Positions 7,206-16,649 of a stretch of 37,101 bases of DNA are shown here, in pieces. A program made the position numbers and the translations under genes. Every line of letters begins with the position of its first letter. Position 1 is the first letter of the stretch. The DNA is from Bacteroidales bacterium (GTDB lineage Bacteria; Bacteroidota; Bacteroidia; Bacteroidales; UBA1715), in contig JADKDL010000039.1 in assembly GCA_016714605.1 (NCBI GenBank), positions 1 through 37,101 of the forward strand, in the 5' to 3' direction. A model generated the notes under the pieces. That model searched no databases and was not told the origin of the DNA. It was given only the letters and a program-made list of their open reading frames with translations.

Positions 7206-7606
7206 CAGGAATCTACAATTTAGCTTCTGCCAGTTTTTATACTGCCATAAGTGAAACGGTGGTGGTGGTTGGAGTGCAACGTCTTTTTTTTTTGTGGTAT
7301 GTTGGCACAGCTCTTTGCTACTGCAATGTAGCTTTAGCGAAATGAGGATAGCAATGTGCTGTAAGCGTTGGCTCACACCAAACAAAAAGTATGGCAGTTA
7401 AAAATGGCGGCTATACCACAGGAGTAGTGGTAGCGTTGGCTTAGTGCGTAGGACACTCCACAAGCCGTTCTTTTGTGCAGGCTGGGTGGGAGCAAATAAA
7501 TTCGTGGCATCGCCACACCGCTTATTGCATTAGGGATTGTAGCGGAAAGCCAAACCTGTAGGGGAATGCCCTAATAATTGTCTTTACTTTCCACCGCCCT
7601 CTTATC
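7206..7606. other. Non-coding region with small repeats
   Basis: No gene is supported on either strand in these 400 bases. AGCGTTGGCT occurs twice (7364-7373 and 7432-7441). A small hairpin GTGGC-ATC-GCCAC lies near 7503. The stretch around 7530-7575 (CATTAGGGATTGTAGCGGAAAGCC with interruptions) resembles repeated intergenic words I associate with Bacteroidota genomes, which I cannot verify here. Confidence 0.35.
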
Positions 7607-10453
7607 TTATTTCAGCACATCATATTTTTTCAAAATGGGTATCAGAGAAACGAATAAATCTTTTGCTGCTAATTTTTTATCGTTGTCCGGTATTCTTCCT
7701 TTTAGCATTATGCCAATCGTGTAATTATTACTTGATAAAATAAACGTACTGCTTGAGTTGCTTTGTTTGTTTGCGGCCTCAGCCGTACCCGTTTTGCAAA
7801 GCATATTATCGGTTTTAATATTATTGCTTTCAAGAGCCTTACGAACTACTGATGCAGTACCGTATAGCACTTTATTCAAACTGGCTAACAAATATTGCCT
7901 ATCATCATCATTCAACGATTGTGAGCCATAAGTTTTATTTTCTTTAAGGTAACTCAATTCAACTTTTAAGCTGCTTGCCACTCTTGAATACCATAACATT
8001 ACTTCGGAAAATTTATAGGGTTTCTGCTGGCCAATGGCTTGCCTGTAGATGGTGCTGTTTCGATTCAATTCTTTATTCAATTCTTTGCCTGTTGGTATTG
8101 AATCTAAATAAGCATCATCTGTTAACGAATAAAGAGGCAAGTCAAAATCATTGGTTAAGACTTCGTTCAAATTTGCCTGGTTATTTTTTAACAGGTCCTT
8201 TAATAATGCTGCTGCATAATAATCATCAGAAAATTGCAGAAAATCCTGAAACGATTTTCCACCATATACTTTATTACGATAAGTAGCATCAATTTTTAAA
8301 GCTGCGTAAGCAATCAAAAGTTTTTTTACTGAACCTATAAAGTAATACACTTCATTGCTGTTAATACCTGATACCAAGGGAAACGAACTATTTGTAAGAA
8401 TACTGCCAATGGTATTCTCAACAATCATTATGGAACCAATGTTGCCCGTTGTTCCTATCAAGTTTAAATGTGCTTCCAATTCCCTTGCACACTCAGCAGT
8501 TAAATCAGCATTAATACTTTGGGCATCAAAGGGGATGGAGCTGTAATAGTCATTGGTAACTTTTATTACCTGCTTATTATTTACCCGTTGGTTGAAAGCA
8601 TATACCTCACCGAAGGGATGTTGAGGACCGCTAATTAATTTTGATTTGGTGTTAAAGGCAGAATCGACCGTCATTTGGTTTAATAGCTTGTTGGTGCTGT
8701 TCGTAAATGTGGTGGATTCGTAAATTGTTTCTGAATAAGGTTTGTTTGAGTAATACAAACTTGCCAAATTTTTAAGGATGGGTTTCTTTGCTTTGCTTAT
8801 GGTGGTTAAGTTATCATTGCCAATTATTTTCTTACCAAAATGTACCAAGCCTTCTTTATCTGCATAGCCTGGTACTTGTTCATTCAGTTTTACGCTTTCA
8901 TCCGCAATATGTTTATTCCAAACCTGTGAATCATCAATAAAATGTAATGAAACTGCCCTTAACCCCAAAGCCAGTAATAGCATTGCAATAACACTAAACA
9001 ATGCATACTTCATACTCATTTTAGCATCGGCATAATAGTATTTGGCTTTAGAATTTGTGTTGATGTATTTCTCATTTGTAAAAATGCTGCTCAATGAAAC
9101 GAATAGTAAAATCAAAAACAGCACTTCAATATTACTGATACTTAAACATGGTATGCTTTGCCCAGTAAGGGGAATAAGCAATGTATTTGAAGCAACCGGA
9201 TACACAAACGAAATGATGGTAAAGGCTAATAAAAACCTTACTAATTCTGCCTCCCTGGTAAGTGGAAAAGCAAAACTTCTTTTATCTCCTATCTTACATT
9301 CCCTGATAGAACAAAATAATAACAGGATAAGGTTTGATACAAGCATCAACACTGCTACTAGAAAAATGATAAAAAATGATAGCCCTCCAAATGTAAGGTT
9401 CCAATGAAACGCAAAATCGCTGTGGCAGGTACTACGCATATTTGCAGGAATTACCACATCGTTAAAAGCTGGGGTTTTAAACTCTACAATGTTCTTTAAA
9501 TTCAGCAATAAGGTGCTGTAACTTTCCCTGTCTGCCTGATTAGCCATTGTTAGACTGTTAGATTCAGGACTGGTGTACGGTGCAACTACCCTGTAATATT
9601 TTCTTTCAGATAACTTTTCGGGGAATAGATTGTATGCCATGTAAATTACTCCTATTATGCAGGTGGCACATACAATTGCAGTCCTTAGTTTTATTGTCTT
9701 TCTAACTAACTCTACCAATAAAAATGCTAAGGCTGTATAGATGAATGAACCTATATCTGATGTAAGTGCGGATATACCAAGTGAGTAGGCAATAATAAAT
9801 CCTATACGCAACCAATAGCTGATTTTATAGGATTTCAGAAAGCTGTCTTGGGTTACAAAAATCATTAAAAGGATAATTATTTTCTGTACATGCAGTACAG
9901 GGATTAGCCCAAACAAACTTTCGTTTTGGGTGAACATATTTATTAAGACCGGAGCAATTAATACTATACCCCAAATTACTTTAGTAACAAGCCCCTTGTG
10001 ACTCCTTAAATCCATGTTGTGCAGTACCCGTTTTGACATGAAGAATGAGCAATTTAATAGCAGTACAAAAAGCAAATAGTAAGTTCTACCGGTGGTTAGA
10101 TAATATGAGGTTAAAAACAATGGTGTGGCTAAAAGTACTATGCAGTTTAATAAAATACGGATACTGAATAAAGCCTGAATTACTGGTGAACCTGTATTTG
10201 TAGAAAGTTTTAAAAAATAGATTTGAAAAGCAACAAGGCAAACAAAAAATATGCTATAGAGAATTGAAAATGATTGTGTGTATTTGGGCGTAATGGAGAA
10301 TAAGTAACCGCCAACCATAAAGGTAGGATTACTGCCTTTTACTACCTGTATGGTAGCATCGTGGCTATCTTTAATTTTACAGGTTGCTGTAAATGTTGAT
10401 ACACTTATCTCTAAACTATATTTTTCATCTGCAAAAGTGGTATTGTCAAACAA
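7607..10453 (-). CDS. Fused SEDS polymerase-class B PBP
   Basis: A protein of about 948 residues that joins the two partners of peptidoglycan synthesis. After a roughly 55-residue soluble start, residues about 60-490 are many membrane helices with FtsW/RodA-like landmarks: 'CHSDFAFHWNLTFGGLSFFIIF' and 'SNTLLIPLTGQSIPCLSISN'. Residues about 510-948 resemble a transpeptidase: SVKK at 708-711 fits SxxK, SDD at 742-744 stands where SxN is expected, and KTGT starts at 887. SEDS proteins polymerise glycan strands and class B PBPs crosslink them at the membrane. The only good start in frame is TTG 10453. An ATG six bases upstream would be in frame if the T7 run had eight Ts. It is the last gene of a four-gene minus-strand cluster. 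Confidence 0.8.
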   Translation of the reverse strand: MFDNTTFADEKYSLEISVSTFTATCKIKDSHDATIQVVKGSNPTFMVGGYLFSITPKYTQSFSILYSIFFVCLVAFQIYFLKLSTNTGSPVIQALFSIRILLNCIVLLATPLFLTSYYLTTGRTYYLLFVLLLNCSFFMSKRVLHNMDLRSHKGLVTKVIWGIVLIAPVLINMFTQNESLFGLIPVLHVQKIIILLMIFVTQDSFLKSYKISYWLRIGFIIAYSLGISALTSDIGSFIYTALAFLLVELVRKTIKLRTAIVCATCIIGVIYMAYNLFPEKLSERKYYRVVAPYTSPESNSLTMANQADRESYSTLLLNLKNIVEFKTPAFNDVVIPANMRSTCHSDFAFHWNLTFGGLSFFIIFLVAVLMLVSNLILLLFCSIRECKIGDKRSFAFPLTREAELVRFLLAFTIISFVYPVASNTLLIPLTGQSIPCLSISNIEVLFLILLFVSLSSIFTNEKYINTNSKAKYYYADAKMSMKYALFSVIAMLLLALGLRAVSLHFIDDSQVWNKHIADESVKLNEQVPGYADKEGLVHFGKKIIGNDNLTTISKAKKPILKNLASLYYSNKPYSETIYESTTFTNSTNKLLNQMTVDSAFNTKSKLISGPQHPFGEVYAFNQRVNNKQVIKVTNDYYSSIPFDAQSINADLTAECARELEAHLNLIGTTGNIGSIMIVENTIGSILTNSSFPLVSGINSNEVYYFIGSVKKLLIAYAALKIDATYRNKVYGGKSFQDFLQFSDDYYAAALLKDLLKNNQANLNEVLTNDFDLPLYSLTDDAYLDSIPTGKELNKELNRNSTIYRQAIGQQKPYKFSEVMLWYSRVASSLKVELSYLKENKTYGSQSLNDDDRQYLLASLNKVLYGTASVVRKALESNNIKTDNMLCKTGTAEAANKQSNSSSTFILSSNNYTIGIMLKGRIPDNDKKLAAKDLFVSLIPILKKYDVLK

Positions 10454-10499
10454 AAAAACATTCGGGCAATTAGTAGTAACAGGTTGGAGTATTTTGTGC

Positions 10500-11027
10500 C
10501 TAAGCCATCATCTTTAGTTTTAAAAAAACCTGCTTACCATATTTTATCAGTTGCACACTTACACGGTTTTCAGGTGTGCCAACACCGCTGTTATATTTTA
10601 TACCGTTGTTAAAAAGTATATCCTGGCTTATTGTTTCTGATGCACCAAAATATTTGCCTTTGGTAAATCTCTTATCGTTTAAAGTTCTTGCAAATGGCAG
10701 AAAGTAGTTAGCAGGTTTACCTACGGATGGATTAAAAATGCAGGCATTGTTTTTAAGAACAAATTTATTTTTTGATTTATCAAAAAATAAATAGCCCAAG
10801 GTAGTGGGCATTATAACTTTGGATTGAGCAAAGTTTATATACAGCGTATCACTGGACTGGCCTGCGTAATTACTTATAGCCATTACCTTACTGCTGTCAA
10901 GCAGGACACCCCTGCACTCAACAGTGTAGGGTGTCCTGTTGTTATACAGCATTGTATAGGTGCTATAAGCACCGTATAATGCACTGGCAATAACCAGTAT
11001 CAGTAAAAGGTAAAATCTCTTTTTCAT
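10500..11027 (-). CDS. Membrane-anchored extracytoplasmic protein of unknown function
   Basis: A 175-residue protein with one N-terminal membrane helix or uncleaved signal ('MKKRFYLLLILVIASALYGAY'), then a domain of beta-strand character with two cysteines (around residues 38 and 95). No family is recognised. It starts three bases after the stop of the 82-residue gene and ends 47 bases before the SEDS-PBP start. It is therefore almost certainly translated from the same mRNA and may be an accessory subunit of that envelope complex. The function is inferred only from context. Confidence 0.7.
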   Translation of the reverse strand: MKKRFYLLLILVIASALYGAYSTYTMLYNNRTPYTVECRGVLLDSSKVMAISNYAGQSSDTLYINFAQSKVIMPTTLGYLFFDKSKNKFVLKNNACIFNPSVGKPANYFLPFARTLNDKRFTKGKYFGASETISQDILFNNGIKYNSGVGTPENRVSVQLIKYGKQVFLKLKMMA

Positions 11028-11030
11028 TTT

Positions 11031-11279
11031 CTACTTTTTAAGATTTGGTAACGATTCGTCAAATATTTCTAACTTTTGCTTTATGAGATTTATCTTCTGC
11101 TCTAAAGGCAAATTTGGGTTTTGGTATCTACCGGCTGCTATAGCATTGCTTTTGGTATTACGGCTGCCGGATGTATTTTCATCCCACTCTTCATTGATAG
11201 TTTGAAACTGTGTTGGGTCGTATTCTTTTCTTTTGAAAAGGCTGCCCAATGTGATGGATGGAAATTTTAGCTTGCTCAT
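11031..11279 (-). CDS. Small soluble protein in the SEDS-PBP cluster
   Basis: 82 residues, with no membrane segment. The C-terminal third is a likely helix ('LPLEQKINLIKQKLEIFDESL'); the middle is polar and probably disordered ('DENTSGSRNTKSN'). Not recognised. It sits 18 bases after the DUF4407-transglutaminase gene and is directly followed by the membrane-anchored protein, so it is a bona fide cluster member by spacing. A linker or adaptor role is possible but unproven. Confidence 0.6.
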   Translation of the reverse strand: MSKLKFPSITLGSLFKRKEYDPTQFQTINEEWDENTSGSRNTKSNAIAAGRYQNPNLPLEQKINLIKQKLEIFDESLPNLKK

Positions 11280-11297
11280 AATGATTGCTTTTAAATG

Positions 11298-12839
11298 TTA
11301 TTGATTCCAATTTTCGTATCTACTTTTTAATTCTGTGTCGGTTAGCTCCCTGTACTCTATATGCTCTATGGTAAAGGCTTTATACGCCACATCTGAAAGA
11401 TGTGCTTTGCCATCACTGGTTTTAATAATGATACAGGCATGGGCTACTTCCTTACCGGTGTTGTCTTTGGTTACTTCGCAGAAGTTGCAACAAATATTTA
11501 CAGCCCGTAAAAAACTCATATACAACACACTTAATTCACCGCACAGCCCTCTTTTTTCGTTGTATGCTTCTTTGGCGGTACGGTAATGTTCTTTGGAGTG
11601 TCCTGTATCGTAAGTGATGTTGGTAAGCACCCAGATAAAAACATTCTCTGCAAGGTTCTCACAGGTTGATACCTTTTGTATCTCATCTACCTGATGTGCC
11701 ATTGACTGGCTCATTTTAAAAATATCCGGGGCATCGCCTTGTGGTTTAGAACCGCTGTTAATGTATAGTTTCCAAACCATCTCCAAATCATCGGCTGTCG
11801 TATCGTACCCTTTTTTTCGAAGTATTTCAATCTTTCCTTTAACCTCCAATTCCCTAAGTGCCTTTGCATCGGCTGCATCCATATCAGCATCAAATTTTTG
11901 CTTAGTCATTTCTTCATCGGTAATCTTTTTATTGAGCAGTATTTTGTCTTTTTCGGTTTTTACTTCATTTTCCATCTGTGAAGTCAATAAGCCTTTCCTG
12001 TTGGCATTATATGTACGCAGATTGGTATGGTACTCATCGTCTGGATTTATTGACCATTTCATAAGTATGCTTTGTAGCTCCACATATCCTAAAAAGATAA
12101 ATAGGCACACGGCTAACACTAAAATCAGTTTATTGGCAGTAAGTATGCCCGGCAACAACTTTGCTTTAGCAAAGAAGTCATTACTGGTAATGCTATGCAA
12201 GGCTTCCTTTTCAGTCTGGTATGCTGTATTATAATATTTTTCAGTACTGTCTAATATGGCGGTCTCCTGCACAATTAAAGAATCGGTGGTAATACAAAGC
12301 GAATGCTTTCTATTATACTCTGAACCGGGATGGCCATTTTTTGCTTCTGGCATACAACGCTGGGTGTGGTACTCCTCAATATTCTTTTTCTTAACGGCCA
12401 CCTGTGCATAGCGGACTTCTTTACCACTTAAATATGTGCTATCACATTTGATTATTTTGTTGGCACTGTTAAGGCGAATGTTGGTGTCAATGGTTGACTG
12501 GTTTAGCAGAACAAATAAAGCCGTGATGGTTATGAATACGTTTGCGAGCCCTACGGGAATCCTTATGTATTTAAAGATGCCATTTACCGCACCTCCATTA
12601 ATAAGGAAGTAATCAAAGCTGAAAACAGCCAAGCCCCACAAGATGGCAACGGCAATACAAAAAGGTATTGCGGTGGTGAACTGGAGTGCAATATCGTACC
12701 CTCCAATGGCAGCCAACACGGTAGATAGAATTAAAGAAAAAGCCAAGTTGCTGTACCTGGTCTTAGTGTCGGGGCTACAATGCTTAATTACATCGTGTGT
12801 TGCACCGCCTAATCTGTAGATGAATTTTGAATACTTCAT
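11298..12839 (-). CDS. DUF4407 membrane protein with transglutaminase-like domain
   Basis: A 513-residue protein. Residues about 25-115 hold closely spaced membrane helices in the DUF4407 pattern ('GGYDIALQFTTAIPFCIAVA', 'FSFDYFLINGG'). A further helix lies near 225-250 ('ILTANKLILVLAVCLFIFLGY'). A charged coiled coil follows (about 285-345). The C-terminal domain is a transglutaminase/cysteine-protease fold with an apparent Cys433 ('KRGLCGELS'), His467 ('EVAHACI') and Asp483 ('HLSDVAY') triad. Enzymes of this fold cut or join amide bonds; the substrate is unknown. As first gene of a cluster ending in a SEDS-PBP fusion, it may remodel or sense envelope protein or peptide crosslinks. A candidate promoter and paired GGATAAT motifs lie upstream. 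Confidence 0.75.
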   Translation of the reverse strand: MKYSKFIYRLGGATHDVIKHCSPDTKTRYSNLAFSLILSTVLAAIGGYDIALQFTTAIPFCIAVAILWGLAVFSFDYFLINGGAVNGIFKYIRIPVGLANVFITITALFVLLNQSTIDTNIRLNSANKIIKCDSTYLSGKEVRYAQVAVKKKNIEEYHTQRCMPEAKNGHPGSEYNRKHSLCITTDSLIVQETAILDSTEKYYNTAYQTEKEALHSITSNDFFAKAKLLPGILTANKLILVLAVCLFIFLGYVELQSILMKWSINPDDEYHTNLRTYNANRKGLLTSQMENEVKTEKDKILLNKKITDEEMTKQKFDADMDAADAKALRELEVKGKIEILRKKGYDTTADDLEMVWKLYINSGSKPQGDAPDIFKMSQSMAHQVDEIQKVSTCENLAENVFIWVLTNITYDTGHSKEHYRTAKEAYNEKRGLCGELSVLYMSFLRAVNICCNFCEVTKDNTGKEVAHACIIIKTSDGKAHLSDVAYKAFTIEHIEYRELTDTELKSRYENWNQ

Positions 12840-12953
12840 AGCAGTTGATATTAAGTGAACGAATTTTTTCAGAGTAGTTATTACTTTAAACGCAATTGTT
12901 CAAAGCCTCATTCTCTTAAATCAAATCCATAAGAAGTATTTCAAAGAACAATC

Positions 12954-13027
12954 CAAAAGTAATGAGGTTTTAATTATCCTCAATTATCCTTTTGGTTATT
13001 ATATTTGGTTATTGTTACGGATGCAAA
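12954..13027 (-). promoter_or_regulatory. Candidate promoter and GGATAAT repeats before the SEDS cluster
   Basis: On the minus strand ATTG (12984-12981), 19 bases and TACTTTTG (12961-12954) resemble a Bacteroidota -33/-7 pair about 110 bases before the 12839 start. An alternative is TTTG (13027-13024), 20 bases, then TATAAT (13003-12998). GGATAATT occurs twice on the minus strand exactly 10 bp apart (12972-12979 and 12982-12989), and once more at 13113-13120. A closely similar pair precedes the Liv operon. Confidence 0.4.
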
Positions 13028-13124
13028 TATATTTCGGAGTGAATTAGCTGCAATTATTCTGTTACTATTTTTGTTGTTTTTCCCTTGCACATTACAATAT
13101 TACAAAGCCTCAAATTATCCTGCA

Positions 13125-14741
13125 TTATTCAATTTCTAGCAAGCCTTGTTTTATTAGCCAATCCTTTTCTTCTGGTAACATTTTTCCTGCCAGTATTTCA
13201 TTGGTAAGCAAACAAAGTTTATTTAATTCTACACCAGGGCTATTGGATTCATATTTCTTACTCATTCCTGTAAACATTACTTCATAACAAAATTCCAATG
13301 ATTCAGTGATGCTTTCACGGGATAAATTATTGGTAGTATTTTTTGAATACCACAATGCCATCCATATTCGTCTAAAAATTAAAACAGGGAATAGTTCTGG
13401 TTTAGTTGGCGATAGTGTTAAATCATATTTAGCTTTCAAAGTGAAGACACCTTTATACTTTGAAGGTCTTACAAGTTCAAGGTAAGTCCAAATATCATTG
13501 CACATTTCTTCAACACTATTAAAGTATGTATCTCTGTTTTCAGCATTCCACTTTTCAATATATTGCTGGTTCAGTGACGTGTAATTGGCATTTCTCCCTT
13601 TATTTTCTGATTTAACCCAATTTACTGATTTTGGAATTGCACATCTTAACTGCACTGTCTGTTCACATGCCTCAAACAATACATCCGAAAAAACTCTTCC
13701 TTGGTCAGGGGTTTTTAAGTTTTCCTTTTTGAACATGGAAAAACGAATGCCCATTAGGTTGCGTAAATGATGCACCACAAAATCTGCCTGTGAAGTGAGT
13801 GCAAACAAACTTCTTATTCCATTCTTTGCGGCAAAATCTAATACTTCATATCCCTGCAAAGGTTGCCAGTAATTTTGATTTTCATCAGTGAATAAACGCC
13901 AATCGGAAATAACAGCAACAATCTCATTCTTTATATCTTTCTTTAAAATTCTAATAGCCTCTGATCCGGTAGTTGCTTCTGCAACGATGAAATCTTCTTT
14001 TAGAAATGATTTTGCATTTTCAATTTCAGTCTGTAAATCATCAATCACTAAAACCTTATGTTTTGTTGCTTTAGCCATCAGCTTGTCTTTCCCCGCTTCG
14101 GTTAATTCATCTATACATGTATTTATAAAATCTCGTTTTACTTTATCAAAATTTGCTTTTGTTTCTCCTTTTTTTATACTCTTTATCTGTACAATAAATG
14201 CATCCAAGCCAATTACTTCTTTTTGCTTTTTAGAGAGGTAGGGTGATATACTTGCAATTACAGCATTTACATCTGCTTCAAATTTTAAATCATGGTTTAG
14301 TTTATCAATCACAATTCCCTTCAGGTCGCAAAGCATTGTGGCTACATCATGTAAAGCTGCATTACTCAATGGCTCAATTGCATCTGCCAATTTTAATAGA
14401 GCCGCATCTTTAAATGGCATATCAATAAAAGCTGAGCCCCTGCCGAAAAGAATTTTGTATTTAATTTCTTTTCTACTTTTCGTTTCAAAGTATAAAGGCT
14501 GAATGGGGCTGTAAAAAATAATAGGGGCTTTTGATTTTTTTTCCGTCCGAATAAGGTTAGCAACGTCAAAACCGTAGTTGTTGCTTAGTTTGTTTCCTTC
14601 CCATGTCAAATGAATATTGAGTAAATATATTGTGTCGCTATCTTCTTTTTTTTCATTTAATGTTGCGATAGAACTAATATTCTGCCAGTCAGAAGTTTTT
14701 GGTGTATTTACGTTGCAGATATGTAATATATTTTTACCCAT
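13125..14741 (-). CDS. Large response-regulator-like protein with pseudo-receiver and receiver
   Basis: A 538-residue soluble protein. Residues 1-110 have a receiver-like fold without the acidic residues ('TIYLLNIHLTWEG' ... 'APIIFYSPI' ... 'SAFIDMPF'). Residues about 228-345 form an intact receiver: DD at 234-235 ('VLVIDDLQ'), phosphoacceptor Asp280 ('AVISDWRL'), Thr/Ser 316-317 ('ALTSQ') and Lys 338-339. The roughly 190 residues after it are helical and unrecognised, so the output is unknown; no DNA-binding motif is seen. It overlaps the next gene by 8 bases and is the last gene of the operon. It is probably phosphorylated by the kinase-like protein encoded at 17736-20284. Confidence 0.75.
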   Translation of the reverse strand: MGKNILHICNVNTPKTSDWQNISSIATLNEKKEDSDTIYLLNIHLTWEGNKLSNNYGFDVANLIRTEKKSKAPIIFYSPIQPLYFETKSRKEIKYKILFGRGSAFIDMPFKDAALLKLADAIEPLSNAALHDVATMLCDLKGIVIDKLNHDLKFEADVNAVIASISPYLSKKQKEVIGLDAFIVQIKSIKKGETKANFDKVKRDFINTCIDELTEAGKDKLMAKATKHKVLVIDDLQTEIENAKSFLKEDFIVAEATTGSEAIRILKKDIKNEIVAVISDWRLFTDENQNYWQPLQGYEVLDFAAKNGIRSLFALTSQADFVVHHLRNLMGIRFSMFKKENLKTPDQGRVFSDVLFEACEQTVQLRCAIPKSVNWVKSENKGRNANYTSLNQQYIEKWNAENRDTYFNSVEEMCNDIWTYLELVRPSKYKGVFTLKAKYDLTLSPTKPELFPVLIFRRIWMALWYSKNTTNNLSRESITESLEFCYEVMFTGMSKKYESNSPGVELNKLCLLTNEILAGKMLPEEKDWLIKQGLLEIE

Positions 14742-16647
14742 TGTTAGTTATATACAGTCTTCCGTCTTGTTCTGAAATTATTTTAAAATACTGTCCTCCA
14801 TTTACCCAATTGCTTGCAATACGGTTATAGTTTTCACCTTCATTTCTGTTTCCGTTTTTATATTTCACCTGTTTTTTTTTAATAAGTAATTTAAGCCCAG
14901 TTGAATTATAAAAATCTGCTTCAATTTCATTTGTTAGCAAATATTTGTCAGCTTTGTTTAATAAATATTCAATACGTTCAACCATCATCTTGTATGCAAT
15001 AGTTGTTTCACTCAAATGAAATCCATTCATAAATTGAATGTAAATGAACAACAGTCCATTGGCAAAACAATCATCTACATAGTGAGTTTTCCCTTGCAGA
15101 ATAAACTCTTCTTCCGCATAAAGTGTTTTAAAAGATTCTGACACTTTGGTATCCTTTTTTTCTAAAGCAGTCAACCAGCAATCAAAATATATCAAAGCAT
15201 CATTCAATTCTAAATCTTTATAATTTTTATAGTGGCTACCTATGTTCCTCACACAAAAAAGAAACTTAAAATAAGTATTTAAGTGCATCCCTTGTGAAAA
15301 GCTAAAAAATTCAAACAGTTTACCCAAGTTAGAACATACTGAAGCTGCTGTAAAATTTCTATCAGCACTGCCAATATTCTCAGCAAAAAGTGATTCTCTA
15401 TTCAGATTGGCTCTTATAGCCATCCATGAATCTTTAAGCAGGTTAATTATCTCTTGCTTATTATGAATAGTTGCCTTTCTACATACTTTATAACCATCTT
15501 TAGTATTAATGTTTTCATTATCAGAAGATGAAGTTGCAGAATACCACCATCTTTTTTCTAAGCTGTTTGCTACAGTTTCAATATCCTGAATTCGTTCCCA
15601 ATATTTTTTGAGTATTGCATAATGCTCTGCAGTTGACTCAACAGTAAATTCTTCAATTACTTTTTTGAAAGCAAAGTAATTTTCTTTTTTTTCATACGCC
15701 GAAGCATCTGGTCTTGTGTCTTTCACTAACCAGTTATCTACTCCGTTAGCATCTAAAAATTTATAATACTGAATTTTGTTACTTGAAGTGTGCATTATAA
15801 AAGGAACACCCTTATGAATACCATCATTGTTTATTGTGCCTTTTATGGTTTGAAATAGCTGGAACCCACTTTTAAGAGAAAGTTCTTTGCTACTCATCCA
15901 ATTGTTTGATTCGTGGTTTTCTTCTAAGTAGAAATCAGAAACAACCAAAGCAGATTGCTTAATGTGATTAGTCAAATTATCTATTTTGACAGCACTAAAA
16001 TTCCCAATTAATATTTGATTTTTCTTGTATTCTAAAAACTTTAGGTCCGATTTGGCTTCAAATATTTCACGATAAGTTTTTTCCCATTCTTTCATCTGGT
16101 CATCAATAAATGCTATCCTTCTTGGTTTTTCTTTTTCTTTTTTATTCTTTGCAGGGCTGATTGATTTTATAGAATCCTTATTGTTTATTGCCCACCCGCT
16201 TAATAGATTTTCAGAAGCATTATTAAACTGCGGAAATGAATTTGCTGTAAGAATTGTTTTTAAGTCTCTTTCAAATTGCCCATCGTAATTGCAATCAATA
16301 AAAGGATGCAGTTTTAAAATATAATTTTCGCCTTTACTAATTACCACCAAACTATCCTGTGAAATAGGAGAATAAAAATAACCCTAAGTTTATCTTGATT
16401 TTCTTTTAAAAACATTGAGTAATAGACGGTAAATAGTAACTCCTCCTTGGTCTTGCATTTTTGTTTTTTCTGTGAAACAACAATGCACATCAATTATAAA
16501 GATGTTTTCCTCGTCTTGATTAATCTTCTTTACTAGTTCATTTATTTCAGCAACGCTTTTGCTCTTAGTGGCAATGGCATTATCGGTACTATAGCCGTTG
16601 ATTTCTGGCCTAGTAAAGTGAATATTTGAAATGAATACTAAATTCAT
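14734..16647 (-). CDS. Second pseudo-receiver/receiver protein, with two local indels
   Basis: Two frames belong to one gene of about 635 residues: 16647-16390 ('IFIIDVHCCF' ... 'GGVTIYRLLLNVF') and 16350-14734. Between them the coding sequence is readable as ENQDKLRVIFYSPISQDSLVV if one A in the AAAA near 16408 is removed and one T is restored to the T5 run near 16370. That bridge carries the same VIFYSP element as its paralogue at 13125. The intact receiver has DD (83-84 of the 14734 frame), Asp139 ('VVSDFYL'), Thr/Ser 188-189 and Lys210. Further on, 'CVRNIGSHYKN' contains RxxxxH, which may be a HEPN-type motif. The compensating indels suggest sequencing error more than decay. Confidence 0.65.
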
Positions 16648-16649
16648 GC

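Noticed and set aside
7360..7445. Integron attC-type sites, because AGCGTTGGCT is repeated
   Set aside because: No integrase of the integron type, no cassette-sized genes between the copies, and no paired R and L boxes can be defined.
9042..9407. Plus-strand open frame of 121 codons inside the SEDS-PBP gene
   Set aside because: It is antisense to membrane-helix codons of the SEDS domain; hydrophobic codons commonly leave open antisense frames.
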